Part shown: positions 1-8,561 of the stretch, in pieces
Layout: each line of letters opens with the position of its first letter
Numbering within the stretch: position 1 is the stretch's first letter
NCBI GenBank assembly: GCA_049115715.1
Contig: JAGDZQ010000022.1
Span: 122,654-186,653, forward strand
DNA: 64,000 nucleotides
Origin: JAMZMI01 sp049115715
Lineage (GTDB): Bacteria > Bacteroidota > Bacteroidia > Cytophagales > Cyclobacteriaceae
Direction of reading: 5' to 3'
Position numbers and translations under genes: made by a program
Notes under the pieces: model-generated
Databases searched by the model: none
The model's input: only the letters and a program-made list of their open reading frames with translations
Told to the model about the DNA's origin: nothing

Positions 1-1053
1 CTCAGACAAAGTTCCTATTTGATTGACTTTGATTAGGATTGAATTACCACATTTCTCTTTAATCGCACGAGACAAGTATTCAGTATTCGTAACTAAAAGG
101 TCATCCCCTACAAGTTGACATTTATCTCCAATTTTTTCAGTTAGCACTTTCCAACCTTCCCAATCGTTCTCATCCATTCCATCTTCAATACTATCAATTG
201 GGTATTTTGAGGCTAGTTCAGCTAGGTAAGATGCCTGCTCATCGCTCGTTCTTATTTTACCTCCATCACCTTCAAATTTCGCATAGTTGTACTTGCCATC
301 TACATAAAATTCTGAAGAAGCACAGTCCATGGCAATTGTAATATCATCGCCAGCTTTATAACCTGCAGCATCAATTGCTTGAAGTACGCTATCCAACGCT
401 TCTTCTGTACCACCAGAAAAATTAGGAGCAAACCCTCCTTCATCTCCTACCGCAGTACTTAACCCTTTAGCCTTAATGATACTTTTAAGATTGTGAAAAA
501 CCTCAGCACCCATTCTTAGTGCTTCGCTAAAAGTAGGTGCACCTACAGGACGAATCATGAATTCTTGAAATGCGATAGGTGCATCAGAATGAGAGCCTCC
601 GTTAATGATATTCATCATTGGAACAGGAAGCACATGTGCATTTACTCCTCCAAGGTATCTGTATAACGACTGAGAAGACTCTTGAGCTGCAGCTTTTGCT
701 ACTGCAAGAGAAACGCCAAGAATTGCATTTGCTCCCAGTTTAGATTTATTTTTCGTTCCGTCTAGTTCGATCATGATATCATCAACCAATTTCTGATCAA
801 ATACATCGTGACCTACTATTTCTGGAGCAATTGACTCATTTACATTATCAACAGCTTTCAAAACTCCTTTTCCAAGATATTTTGATTTATCACCATCTCT
901 TAGCTCTACTGCCTCGTGCTCTCCTGTTGACGCTCCAGAAGGAACAGCAGCTCTTCCTAAAAATCCATTTTCAGTAACTACATCAACCTCTACGGTTGGG
1001 TTGCCACGTGAATCCAGAATTTGTCTCGCGTGAACGCTTTCGATAATACTCAT
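1..1053 (-). CDS. eno: Enolase (phosphopyruvate hydratase), C-terminus cut by window edge
   Basis: Glycolytic enzyme that converts 2-phosphoglycerate to phosphoenolpyruvate in the cytoplasm. Translating the minus strand from the ATG at 1053 gives 351 residues without a stop to the window edge. The N-terminus carries ARQILDSRGNPTVEV, the substrate loop SGASTGEHEAVELRDGD, QEFMI with a catalytic Glu near residue 164, GDEGGFAPN with the second catalytic Glu near 205, and LIKVNQIGTL near 341, which holds the catalytic Lys. About 80 residues are missing compared with the usual length of about 430. Its ATG overlaps the carA stop as ATGA, so the two are translationally coupled. This gene order after rplQ is common in Bacteroidota. 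Confidence 0.97.
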   Translation of the reverse strand, partial: MSIIESVHARQILDSRGNPTVEVDVVTENGFLGRAAVPSGASTGEHEAVELRDGDKSKYLGKGVLKAVDNVNESIAPEIVGHDVFDQKLVDDIMIELDGTKNKSKLGANAILGVSLAVAKAAAQESSQSLYRYLGGVNAHVLPVPMMNIINGGSHSDAPIAFQEFMIRPVGAPTFSEALRMGAEVFHNLKSIIKAKGLSTAVGDEGGFAPNFSGGTEEALDSVLQAIDAAGYKAGDDITIAMDCASSEFYVDGKYNYAKFEGDGGKIRTSDEQASYLAELASKYPIDSIEDGMDENDWEGWKVLTEKIGDKCQLVGDDLLVTNTEYLSRAIKEKCGNSILIKVNQIGTLSE

Positions 1054-2159
1054 GATTTTTGTTCTTTTATTAATTGTATGAAATCGTCAAATAAATATGT
1101 TGAATCGTGTGGGCCAGGAGAAGATTCAGGGTGATATTGCACTGAAAAAGCCGGTTTACCTATTAGTTTAAGGCCTTCCACCGTATTGTCATTCAAATCC
1201 AGATGTGTAAGCTCTGCCACCTCCGACTTCTCTAAAGAATCCATTTTGACAGCAAATCCGTGATTTTGAGAAGTTATTTCACTTTTGCCTGTTTTAAGAT
1301 TTTTAACAGGATGATTTAACCCTCTATGTCCATGGTGCATTTTGAAAGTCTCAATTCCTACAGCTCTTGCTAGAATCTGATTACCCAGACAAATACCAAA
1401 AACAGGAGCACCTTCATTGAGAATTTCCTTTACTGTATCAACAGCATAATCCATCACAGCAGGATCACCTGGACCATTTGAAATAAAGTAGCCATCAGGA
1501 GCCCAAGCTTTTAATTCCGAAAAAGAAGTTTTTGCTGGAAAGACTTTACAGTGGCAGTTCCTTTTCTCAAAATTTTTCAAGATCGAAGTTTTAATACCTA
1601 GATCCAGAACTGCAACTTTGAAACCTGTGTTTTCTGAACCCATCTCATATGCCTCACCTGTGGTAACCTTGCTAGAGAGCTCCAAAGCTTTCATGGAAGG
1701 AACTTTGTCTAATTCCAACTTCAATGCATCAATATCAAAAATCTCAGAAGAGATAATCGCATTCATTGCTCCCGATTTTCTGATATGACGAACAAGCTTA
1801 CGTGTGTCTAATCCAGAGATTCCAACTGTTTCATTTGAAACAAGGTATTCATCAAGTCCCTCTGAAGCGGTATGTCTACTGTGTTGGTAAGTAAAATCGT
1901 TTACCACCAATCCCTTAATTTTTGGCTTATCGGATTCGTCTTCCTCCGCATGAACACCGTAATTACCGATATGCGACGTTGTATTGACTATTATTTGTCC
2001 AAAGTACGAAGGATCAGTATAAATCTCCTGATAACCTGTCATACCTGTATTAAAACAAATTTCGCCCCCTGAGGTTCCTGTTTTTCCTATCGACAATCCT
2101 TCGTATACGGATCCATCTTCTAGAAGTAAAATTGCTTTTGTTCTGGTAGGTTGTTTCAT
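1050..2159 (-). CDS. carA: Carbamoyl-phosphate synthase small (glutaminase) subunit
   Basis: Hydrolyses glutamine and channels ammonia to CarB for carbamoyl phosphate, feeding arginine and pyrimidine synthesis. The protein is 369 aa. An N-terminal small-subunit domain (about 1-150) precedes a class I glutamine amidotransferase domain with NGPGDP, the nucleophile Cys257 in FGICLGNQ, and the His343/Glu345 pair in QYHPE. The open frame extends upstream to a TTG at 2168, but ATG 2159 gives the family-typical N-terminus MKQPTRTKAILLLEDG. A TATTTTTG box at 2166-2173 would leave almost no leader. carB is not adjacent. The stop overlaps the eno start by ATGA. Confidence 0.96.
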   Translation of the reverse strand: MKQPTRTKAILLLEDGSVYEGLSIGKTGTSGGEICFNTGMTGYQEIYTDPSYFGQIIVNTTSHIGNYGVHAEEDESDKPKIKGLVVNDFTYQHSRHTASEGLDEYLVSNETVGISGLDTRKLVRHIRKSGAMNAIISSEIFDIDALKLELDKVPSMKALELSSKVTTGEAYEMGSENTGFKVAVLDLGIKTSILKNFEKRNCHCKVFPAKTSFSELKAWAPDGYFISNGPGDPAVMDYAVDTVKEILNEGAPVFGICLGNQILARAVGIETFKMHHGHRGLNHPVKNLKTGKSEITSQNHGFAVKMDSLEKSEVAELTHLDLNDNTVEGLKLIGKPAFSVQYHPESSPGPHDSTYLFDDFIQLIKEQKS

Positions 2160-2165
2160 CGGCTG

Positions 2166-2173
2166 CAAAAATA
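2166..2173 (-). promoter_or_regulatory. Candidate -7 promoter box for carA-eno
   Basis: The minus strand reads TATTTTTG, matching the Bacteroidota -7 consensus TAnnTTTG. No good -33 TTTG sits at the expected distance, so this is weak. If real, the transcript would begin only a few bases before the carA ATG at 2159. Confidence 0.35.
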
Positions 2174-2261
2174 GTTCTCAGTCTTAGAAAAAAGAAGCAA
2201 TTTCTAATTGATGTAAAAATTGCTTCATGGTAAATACAATTTCTATGTCAAACACATAAAA

Positions 2262-2293
2262 AAAGGGATAAAAACTAATGTTTTCATCCCTTT
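2262..2293 (-). terminator. Intrinsic terminator of the S10-spc-alpha operon, after rplQ
   Basis: The arms AAAGGGAT (2262-2269) and ATCCCTTT (2286-2293) extend through AAAAC/GTTTT with one mismatch around a TAAT loop. On the minus strand the stem is followed directly by a run of T. It lies 22 bp after the rplQ stop, so carA-eno probably needs its own promoter or read-through. Confidence 0.8.
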
Positions 2294-2314
2294 CAATATT
2301 GTTATAATAACATT

Positions 2315-2950
2315 CTAATCTTTCTTCACTTCATCTTCAGAAGAATCAGAAGTTGGTTCTTCTTTTTTCTCCTCTTTTTCTTCTACCTCAGTCACAGTCT
2401 CAACTTCCGCGTTTGTCTCTGAAGCTTCTGTTACAACTTCTTCCTCAACTACAGCTTCCGCTACGTCTGTTGAAGCTTCAACAACCTCAGCCTCCTGAAC
2501 TTGATCATTCGAATCGGCCTTTTTCGCTCCTCCACCTCTACGAGATCTTCTTGTTTTAGCCTTAGCTGTATCAGAAGTAGTAAGTAAAAGTTCATTAAAA
2601 TCAACAAGCTCCATCATGCACATCTCTGCATTATCACCTTGTCTTATTCCCGTCTTGATGATTCTAGTGTATCCTCCAGGTCTAGCATTTACCTTCTCAG
2701 CAACAGTACTGAAAAGCTCAGTTACAGATTCCTTATTTTGAAGATACGAAAACACAACTCTTCTAGAATGAGTAGTATCATCCTTAGACCTTGTGATGAT
2801 AGGCTCAACATATTTTCTCAATGCTTTAGCCTTAGCTACTGTTGTATTAATTCTCTTATGTAAAATCAAAGAAGTAGCCATGTTGGACAGCATTGCACCT
2901 CTATGCGAAGCTGTTCTACCTAAATGATTAAATTTCTTACCGTGTCTCAT
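2315..2950 (-). CDS. rplQ: 50S ribosomal protein L17 with acidic C-terminal extension
   Basis: Large-subunit protein near the exit tunnel. Residues 1-120 are the conserved L17 core, starting MRHGKKFNHLGRTASHRGAM. Residues from about 150 to 211 form a low-complexity tail rich in Glu, Val, Thr and Ala that has no counterpart in the roughly 127-residue E. coli protein. Such tails are common in Bacteroidota L17, and their function is not known to me. The ATG shares one base with the rpoA stop (TAATG), which implies coupling. It is the last gene of the alpha operon and is followed by a terminator. Confidence 0.97.
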   Translation of the reverse strand: MRHGKKFNHLGRTASHRGAMLSNMATSLILHKRINTTVAKAKALRKYVEPIITRSKDDTTHSRRVVFSYLQNKESVTELFSTVAEKVNARPGGYTRIIKTGIRQGDNAEMCMMELVDFNELLLTTSDTAKAKTRRSRRGGGAKKADSNDQVQEAEVVEASTDVAEAVVEEEVVTEASETNAEVETVTEVEEKEEKKEEPTSDSSEDEVKKD

Positions 2951-3939
2951 TAGTCCTCGTCCAATTTATATTTTGAAAGATCCATACCAAAAGTAAGGTT
3001 CTTATCTGCAACCAACTGCTCCAATTCAGCAAGTGACTTCTTACCGAAATTTCTAAATTTCATCATATCAGAAATTTCTAAAGTAACCAAGTCTCCCAAA
3101 GTTCTCACATCAGCAGCTTTAAGACAGTTATAAGCCCTTACAGAAAGATCAAGATCATTTAGAGATGTCTTAAGAAGCTTCCTCATATGAAGAAGTTCTT
3201 CATCTACTTGCTCAGGTTCTCCTTGCTCTTGAGATTCTAAGATCATATTCTGATCTGAGAATAACATGAAATGTTGAATCAATATGTTTGCTGCACCTTT
3301 TAGCGCATTCTCAGGATGAATTGATCCATCTGTTTCTATATCTATGATCAACTGCTCATAATCCGTTTTCTGCTCTACCCTAGTGTTTTCAACACTATAC
3401 TTTACATTCTTGATAGGAGTAAAGATAGAATCGATAGATATATAAGCAAATCCAGCATCTGCAGGCTTATTTTCTTCAGCCATTACATAACCTCTTCCTT
3501 TTTCTACGTTCAATTCAATTTCGAATTGAGCACTTTTATCCAAGTTACAGATTACCAAATCTGGATTCAGTATTTCAAAAGAATTAGTACCACCAGCAAT
3601 ATCACCGGCGGTCAATACCGTTTTATTAGAAACAGATACTGTGATTATGTTTTCAACGCTATCAGCAATCTTCTTAAATCTTACCATTTTAAGATTTAAA
3701 ATGATCTCACTTACGTCTTCAACAACACCTTCTATTGTAGAGAATTCATGCAAAACTCCAGGGATCTTAATTCCGGTAATTGCATACCCTTCAAGGGAAG
3801 AAAGCAAGATTCTTCTTAGCGCATTACCTACTGTAACACCGTAACCCTTCTCAAGTGGTTTGAAAGTGAATAGACCGTGAAAGTCATCAGCTTTCTCCAT
3901 TACCACTTTTTCAGGCATTTGAAATGCAAGAATTGACAT
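2950..3939 (-). CDS. rpoA: RNA polymerase alpha subunit
   Basis: Scaffold of RNA polymerase; dimerises to nucleate beta and beta-prime and contacts UP elements and activators. The protein is 329 aa, the normal length. The N-terminal domain (about 1-230) includes GNALRRILLSSLEGYAI. A linker precedes the C-terminal helix-hairpin-helix domain (about 250-329) with RAYNCLKAADVRTLGDL and FGKKSLAEL. The ATG is at 3939, 33 bp after rpsD. The TAATG overlap with rplQ keeps the two in one transcript. Confidence 0.98.
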   Translation of the reverse strand: MSILAFQMPEKVVMEKADDFHGLFTFKPLEKGYGVTVGNALRRILLSSLEGYAITGIKIPGVLHEFSTIEGVVEDVSEIILNLKMVRFKKIADSVENIITVSVSNKTVLTAGDIAGGTNSFEILNPDLVICNLDKSAQFEIELNVEKGRGYVMAEENKPADAGFAYISIDSIFTPIKNVKYSVENTRVEQKTDYEQLIIDIETDGSIHPENALKGAANILIQHFMLFSDQNMILESQEQGEPEQVDEELLHMRKLLKTSLNDLDLSVRAYNCLKAADVRTLGDLVTLEISDMMKFRNFGKKSLAELEQLVADKNLTFGMDLSKYKLDED

Positions 3940-3972
3940 ATTCCTATTGTTAAAAAGTTCTGAGAATTACCC

Positions 3973-4575
3973 TTATTTAGAGTATAGTTCTACAATTAAT
4001 TGTTCTTTAATGTTTTCCGGAATTTCTTCCCTCTCTGGAGCGTTTAGAAATTTCCCAGAGTAAGCTGAAGAGTCCCACTCTAACCATGAAAAGTTCCTAG
4101 AATTTGATCCCAAGCTAGAACTAATAGCTTCAAGTGATTTAGACTTTTCTCTCACACCAATCACATCATTACTTTTCAAGCTATATGAAGGTATATTTAC
4201 AACATCTCCATTTACTGTAATATGCTTGTGTGAAACCAACTGTCTAGCAGCTCTTCTGGTAGGCGCTATGCCTAATCTGAAAACTGTATTATCCAATCTA
4301 GCTTCCAAGAGCTGCAAGAGAACTTCACCAGTGATACCACTTCTTCTTGAGGCCTTTTCAAACAAGTTTGAAAATTGCTTCTCTAAGACACCATAAGTAT
4401 ACTTAGCTTTCTGCTTCTCTGCTAACTGAACAGCATATTCAGATTGCTTTCTTCTTCTACCACGACCATGCTGTCCTGGAGGATAATTTTTCTTTTGTAA
4501 AGCCTTGCTTGTTCCGAAGATTGGCTCTCCGAACTTTCTTGAAATTTTAGTCTTAGGCCCTGTATATCTTGCCAT
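3973..4575 (-). CDS. rpsD: 30S ribosomal protein S4
   Basis: Primary 16S rRNA-binding assembly protein of the 30S body. The protein is 200 aa and starts MARYTGPKTKISRKFGEP. The S4 RNA-binding domain runs from about residue 92 (LEARLDNTVFRLGIAPTRRA and QLVSHKHITVNG). It lacks the N-terminal zinc cysteines found in some S4 proteins. It lies between rpsK and rpoA in the alpha operon, where S4 is the classical translational autoregulator; no pseudoknot was identified here. Confidence 0.97.
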   Translation of the reverse strand: MARYTGPKTKISRKFGEPIFGTSKALQKKNYPPGQHGRGRRRKQSEYAVQLAEKQKAKYTYGVLEKQFSNLFEKASRRSGITGEVLLQLLEARLDNTVFRLGIAPTRRAARQLVSHKHITVNGDVVNIPSYSLKSNDVIGVREKSKSLEAISSSLGSNSRNFSWLEWDSSAYSGKFLNAPEREEIPENIKEQLIVELYSK

Positions 4576-4596
4576 CTTATCTGCAGTATTTAGCTA

Positions 4597-4989
4597 TTAA
4601 ACTCTTCTTCTTTTCGGTGGTCGACATCCATTATGCGGCATAGGAGTAACATCCTTAATAACCGTAACTTCAATCCCTACATTTTGAATCGTTCTGATAG
4701 CCGATTCTCTACCCGCACCAGGACCTTTCACAAAAACCTCTACTTTTCTAAGCCCTAAATCATAAGCGGCTTGTCCACAGTTTTGTGCAGCAACTTGAGC
4801 AGCATAAGGAGTATTCTTCTTAGAACCCTTAAAGCCCATTTTTCCAGCTGAAGCCCATGATATAACCTGACCTTGATTGTTGGTCAGTGATATAATGATA
4901 TTATTGAAAGTTGCCTGAATGTGAGCCTGACCTAAAGCGTCGACTGCAACAACTCTCTTTTTAGCTTTATCTTTTCTTTTCTGCGCCAT
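4597..4989 (-). CDS. rpsK: 30S ribosomal protein S11
   Basis: Small-subunit platform protein next to the mRNA exit. The protein is 130 aa, standard length, with the signature region VFVKGPGAGRESAIRTIQ and the basic C-terminus NGCRPPKRRRV. It lies 8 bp after rpsM and 21 bp before rpsD in the alpha operon. Confidence 0.97.
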   Translation of the reverse strand: MAQKRKDKAKKRVVAVDALGQAHIQATFNNIIISLTNNQGQVISWASAGKMGFKGSKKNTPYAAQVAAQNCGQAAYDLGLRKVEVFVKGPGAGRESAIRTIQNVGIEVTVIKDVTPMPHNGCRPPKRRRV

Positions 4990-4997
4990 CTTCTGTA

Positions 4998-5375
4998 TTA
5001 CTTAGTCGCTTTCTTCTTGTTAGCAATTGTCTTACGCTTACCTTTTCTAGTTCTTGCGTTATTCTTCGTTCTCTGGCCTCTCAAAGGAAGACCTTTTCTA
5101 TGTCTAAGTCCTCTATAGCAACCAATGTCCATCAGACGTTTTATGTTCAACTGAACTTCTGACTTAAGAACACCTTCTACCTTAAAATTCTCACTAATGA
5201 TCGTACGAATGGCTCCTGCTTCATCATCATTCCAATCAGATACTTTCTTATCGAAATCAATGCCTGCATCAGTTAAAATTTTTCGTGCTGTATTTCTACC
5301 AATTCCGAAAATATAGGTAAGCCCTACTTCTCCTCTTTTATGATCTGGTACGTCAACTCCTGCAATTCTAGCCAT
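4998..5375 (-). CDS. rpsM: 30S ribosomal protein S13
   Basis: Small-subunit head protein that contacts the 50S subunit and P-site tRNA. The protein is 125 aa, starting MARIAGVDVPDHKRGEVGL, with the helix-hairpin signature YIFGIGRNTARKIL and the basic C-terminal stretch GLRHRKGLPLRGQRTKNNAR. It follows the very small rpmJ gene by 3 bp. Confidence 0.97.
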   Translation of the reverse strand: MARIAGVDVPDHKRGEVGLTYIFGIGRNTARKILTDAGIDFDKKVSDWNDDEAGAIRTIISENFKVEGVLKSEVQLNIKRLMDIGCYRGLRHRKGLPLRGQRTKNNARTRKGKRKTIANKKKATK

Positions 5376-5378
5376 TTC

Positions 5379-5495
5379 TTATCCTTGTCTTTGTTTAAAC
5401 TTAGGGTTCTTCTTGTTAATCACATAAAGCTTCCCCTTTCGTCTGATAATCTTACAATCAGCGCTTCGCTTTTTTATGGATGCTCTTACTTTCAT
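5379..5495 (-). CDS. rpmJ: 50S ribosomal protein L36
   Basis: Tiny 38-residue protein of the 50S subunit. It begins MKVRASIKKRSADCKIIRRK and ends NPKFKQRQG. Only one of the residues of the usual C-C-C-H zinc ribbon remains (Cys14), so this is the zinc-independent type. It sits 8 bp after infA and 3 bp before rpsM, the classical position. Confidence 0.95.
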   Translation of the reverse strand: MKVRASIKKRSADCKIIRRKGKLYVINKKNPKFKQRQG

Positions 5496-5503
5496 TTCGA
5501 TGC

Positions 5504-5722
5504 TTATTTATATCGATAAACGATTCTTCCTTTTGTTAAATCATACGGAGACATTTCTAATTTCACTTTGTCTCCTGGCAATATTTTTATGTAGTTCATT
5601 CTCATCTTTCCTGAGATATGAGCAATGACTACATGACCATTCTCTAACTCGACTTTGAACATTGCGTTAGACAATGCTTCGATGATAGTACCATCTTGTT
5701 CTATAGAAGCTTGTTTTGCCAT
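5504..5722 (-). CDS. infA: Translation initiation factor IF-1
   Basis: Binds the 30S A site during initiation. The protein is 72 aa, standard length, a single S1/OB-fold domain with NAMFKVELENGHVVIAHISG and MRMNYIKILPGDKV. The ATG shares one base with the secY stop (TAATG). There is no methionine aminopeptidase gene between secY and infA, although many bacteria, including some Bacteroidota, have map there. Confidence 0.97.
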   Translation of the reverse strand: MAKQASIEQDGTIIEALSNAMFKVELENGHVVIAHISGKMRMNYIKILPGDKVKLEMSPYDLTKGRIVYRYK

Positions 5723-7041
5723 TACGCTACAGCCGTATTAGTTCTACCTTTTATTTTTCCAGACTTCATCATACCTTCATAATGTCTCATTAGAAGATAG
5801 CTTTCTATCTGTTGTAGTGTATCCAAAATCACCCCTACCATAATAAGAAGGGAAGTACCTCCATAAAATTGAGCAAACGAGCTTTGAACACCTGCCATCA
5901 TAGCGAACGCAGGTAGTATCGCAATCACAGCCAGGAAGAATGATCCCGGAAGTGTAATTCTTGATAACACATTGTCAATAAACTCCGCCGTTTGCTTACC
6001 CGGCTTAATACCAGGAACAAACCCTCCATTTCTCTTCATATCATCAGCAATCTGATTAGGATTAATCGTGATTGCTGTATAGAAAAAAGTAAAGAGTATG
6101 ATTAATGTAGCGAACAACAGGTTGTACTGCCAAGATTGAATATTAGAAAATGTAGTTCCAATGTATTGAGCAACATCGCTTTCATCAGACCAGATGCCTG
6201 CCAACAATGCAGGTAAAAACATTAAGGACTGAGCAAATATGATAGGCATAACACCGGATGCATTAACCTTAAGAGGTATGTATTGTCTTTGACCACCGTA
6301 AACCTTGTTCCCAACAACCTGCTTAGCATACTGGACTGGAATTCTTCGTACAGCTTGCACAAGTGCTACAGTTGCCATTACAACAACAAACAACGCAACC
6401 AACTCGAAGATAAACAGTAACGCTTTATCCAAACCTCTAGCAGATGCCTCTCCCAAGATACTAGCGGGAAAACGTGAGATGATGCCAATCATAATCAGCA
6501 TAGAAATACCGTTTCCTATCCCTTTGTCAGTAATCTTCTCTCCAATCCACATGCAAAATATAGTTCCTGCGGTAAGAATTACCATACAAGAAAGATTGAA
6601 AATAAATGGATTGATTACCGGACTAATGGCCTCAGCTGGAATAGTTGCATTAACATATCCGATAGACTGAGCTAAACAGATACCAATCGTTAATACTCTT
6701 GTTATCTGACTGATCTTTTTCCTTCCCGAGTCACCTTCCTTCTGTAGCTTCTGGAAATAAGGAACCGCAACCGTCATCAGCTGAAGGACAATAGATGCCG
6801 ATATATATGGCATAATCCCTAAACCAAACACCGATGCTCTACTAAAGGCTCCTCCTAAGAAGGTATTTAACAGACCAAAAATACCACTTGAATCCGTCGT
6901 TAACATATCAGGATCAACTCCCGGTAAAACAACAAATGATCCCAGTCTGAAAATAATCAGAAATCCTATTGTATTAAGGATTCTTACTCTCAGTTCCTCA
7001 ATGGAAAATATATTTACTATAGTCTGTATAAACTTTTTCAT
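5722..7041 (-). CDS. secY: Preprotein translocase channel subunit SecY
   Basis: Central pore of the Sec translocon in the inner membrane, partner of SecE (encoded at 30878-31069) and SecG. The protein is 439 aa with about ten hydrophobic membrane segments. It contains the plug/lateral-gate region PGVDPDML, GLGIMPYISASIVLQL and the cytosolic loop NPNQIADDMKRNGGFVPGI. The frame opens at a TTG at 7044, but the ATG at 7041 is the natural start, just after the rplO stop. It is the last large gene of the spc block. Confidence 0.97.
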   Translation of the reverse strand: MKKFIQTIVNIFSIEELRVRILNTIGFLIIFRLGSFVVLPGVDPDMLTTDSSGIFGLLNTFLGGAFSRASVFGLGIMPYISASIVLQLMTVAVPYFQKLQKEGDSGRKKISQITRVLTIGICLAQSIGYVNATIPAEAISPVINPFIFNLSCMVILTAGTIFCMWIGEKITDKGIGNGISMLIMIGIISRFPASILGEASARGLDKALLFIFELVALFVVVMATVALVQAVRRIPVQYAKQVVGNKVYGGQRQYIPLKVNASGVMPIIFAQSLMFLPALLAGIWSDESDVAQYIGTTFSNIQSWQYNLLFATLIILFTFFYTAITINPNQIADDMKRNGGFVPGIKPGKQTAEFIDNVLSRITLPGSFFLAVIAILPAFAMMAGVQSSFAQFYGGTSLLIMVGVILDTLQQIESYLLMRHYEGMMKSGKIKGRTNTAVA

Positions 7042-7044
7042 CAA

Positions 7045-7494
7045 TTACGCTTCAATAGCTACAGATCCACCAGCTTTTTCAATTGCTTCCTGAGCTGATT
7101 TAGAAAATTTATGTGCAGTAACACTCAATTTGGCAGCAAGTTCTCCGCCTCCTAAAATCTTTACAACATCATTTTTACCTACCAACCCATTAGTTCTTAA
7201 AACCTCTGGAGTTATTTCCTTCAATTTTTTATCGTCGCTCAACTGCTGAAGCGTATCCAGATTAATTGGCTTCATAACAATTTTGTTATTGTTCTTGAAT
7301 CCAAACTTTGGAACTCTTCTTTGAAGAGGCATTTGCCCTCCTTCAAATCCTACTTTACGAGAATAACCTGATCTAGACTGAGCACCTTTATGTCCTCTTG
7401 TCGCAGTGCCCCCTTTACCTGAACCCTGCCCTCTGGCAATCTTCTTTCTATTTTTTGTAGCCCCTTTCGCTGGCTTTATTGAATCTAACTGCAT
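7045..7494 (-). CDS. rplO: 50S ribosomal protein L15
   Basis: Late-assembly 50S protein. The protein is 149 aa from ATG 7494 (MQLDSIKPAKGATKNRKKIA). The Gly/Arg-rich N-terminal part GRGQGSGKGGTATRGHKGAQ is typical. The open frame reaches further upstream, but ATG 7494 lies 1 bp after the rpmD stop and gives the family start. It is followed by secY, as in most bacteria. Confidence 0.96.
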   Translation of the reverse strand: MQLDSIKPAKGATKNRKKIARGQGSGKGGTATRGHKGAQSRSGYSRKVGFEGGQMPLQRRVPKFGFKNNNKIVMKPINLDTLQQLSDDKKLKEITPEVLRTNGLVGKNDVVKILGGGELAAKLSVTAHKFSKSAQEAIEKAGGSVAIEA

Positions 7495-7495
7495 C

Positions 7496-7675
7496 TTAAA
7501 GTTCTTTAACTTCAATTAAATGTTGAACCTTACTAATCATTCCAGAAATCTGAGGAGTCAGCTCTTTCTCTACACTTCTGTTGATCTTACCAAGACCTAA
7601 AGCCTGAATAGTCAACTTTTGTCTTCCTGGCCTACGAATGATACTCTTCTTTTGAGTTATTAAAACCTTTGCCAT
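7496..7675 (-). CDS. rpmD: 50S ribosomal protein L30
   Basis: Small 50S protein of 59 residues. It starts MAKVLITQKKSIIRRPGRQK and contains TIQALGLGKINRSV, the conserved L30 core. It lies 5 bp after rpsE, with 1 bp to the rplO start. Length matches the bacterial family (58-60 aa). Confidence 0.95.
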   Translation of the reverse strand: MAKVLITQKKSIIRRPGRQKLTIQALGLGKINRSVEKELTPQISGMISKVQHLIEVKEL

Positions 7676-7680
7676 CGTGA

Positions 7681-8199
7681 TTATCCGTTAAAAACTTTAT
7701 CTAAAGTAACTCCTCTTTGTTTTGCCACAGCAAATGGATCTCTCATCTTACTTAAAGCATCGAATGTTGCCTTCACAACATTGTGTGGGTTAGAAGAACC
7801 TTTTGATTTTGCCAATACATCATGAATACCAGCACTCTCTAAAACAGCTCTCATCGCTCCACCAGCTATAACACCAGTACCTTGGGAAGCTGGTTTTAAC
7901 AAAACGAAACCACCACCAAACTTACCTATAGCATCATGAGGTACAGTCGATTTAAAAAGAGGAACTCTTACAAGATTCTTTTTAGCATCATCCACGCCTT
8001 TAGTAATAGCATCTGTTACTTCATTTGCTTTACCGAGACCGTATCCAACAACGCCATTTCCATCCCCAACAACTACTATCGCTGAAAAACTAAATCTACG
8101 TCCACCCTTTACAACTTTTGCAACACGCTTAATTGCTACAACCTTTTCTTTAAGGTCTATATCGCTGGCTTTGACTGCTTTAATATTGATCTGTGACAT
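7681..8199 (-). CDS. rpsE: 30S ribosomal protein S5
   Basis: Contributes to decoding accuracy and mRNA unwinding at the 30S entry. The protein is 172 aa. The N-terminal dsRNA-binding-like domain (about 15-80) has KVVKGGRRFSFSAIVVVGDG, and the C-terminal domain starts near LLKPASQGTGVIAGGAMRAV. It lies 6 bp after rplR in the spc block. Confidence 0.97.
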   Translation of the reverse strand: MSQINIKAVKASDIDLKEKVVAIKRVAKVVKGGRRFSFSAIVVVGDGNGVVGYGLGKANEVTDAITKGVDDAKKNLVRVPLFKSTVPHDAIGKFGGGFVLLKPASQGTGVIAGGAMRAVLESAGIHDVLAKSKGSSNPHNVVKATFDALSKMRDPFAVAKQRGVTLDKVFNG

Positions 8200-8205
8200 A
8201 ATTTC

Positions 8206-8553
8206 TTAAAATTTTAAACCTCCCTCACGAGCACCTTCAGCGAAAGCCTTTACTCTTCCGTGGTACGGATAACCGTTTCTATCAAAAACAACGGAATCAA
8301 TTCCTGCAGCTTTAGCCTTTTCAGCAAGTTTCTTTCCTACTTCCTTAGAACTTTCAATAGTAAGTGACTTCTGACTTAACTCAGTCGATGAAGCTGCAGC
8401 TAGCGTAATACCCTTCAAATCATCTATGATTTGTCCATAAATCGCCTTGTTGCTTCTAAAAACAGACACGCGAGGTATTTCGCCAGTACCACTGACCTTA
8501 TTTCTAATACCCTTCTTAATTCTTGCTCTTCTTTTTAATTTAGATACAGCCAT
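8206..8553 (-). CDS. rplR: 50S ribosomal protein L18
   Basis: Binds 5S rRNA together with L5 in the central protuberance. The protein is 115 aa, with basic N-terminus RRARIKKGIRNKVSG, RVSVFRSNKAIYGQIIDD and the C-terminal NGYPYHGRVKAFAEGAREGG. It is in the standard position between rplF and rpsE. Confidence 0.97.
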   Translation of the reverse strand: MAVSKLKRRARIKKGIRNKVSGTGEIPRVSVFRSNKAIYGQIIDDLKGITLAAASSTELSQKSLTIESSKEVGKKLAEKAKAAGIDSVVFDRNGYPYHGRVKAFAEGAREGGLKF

Positions 8554-8561
8554 CTCATCTA

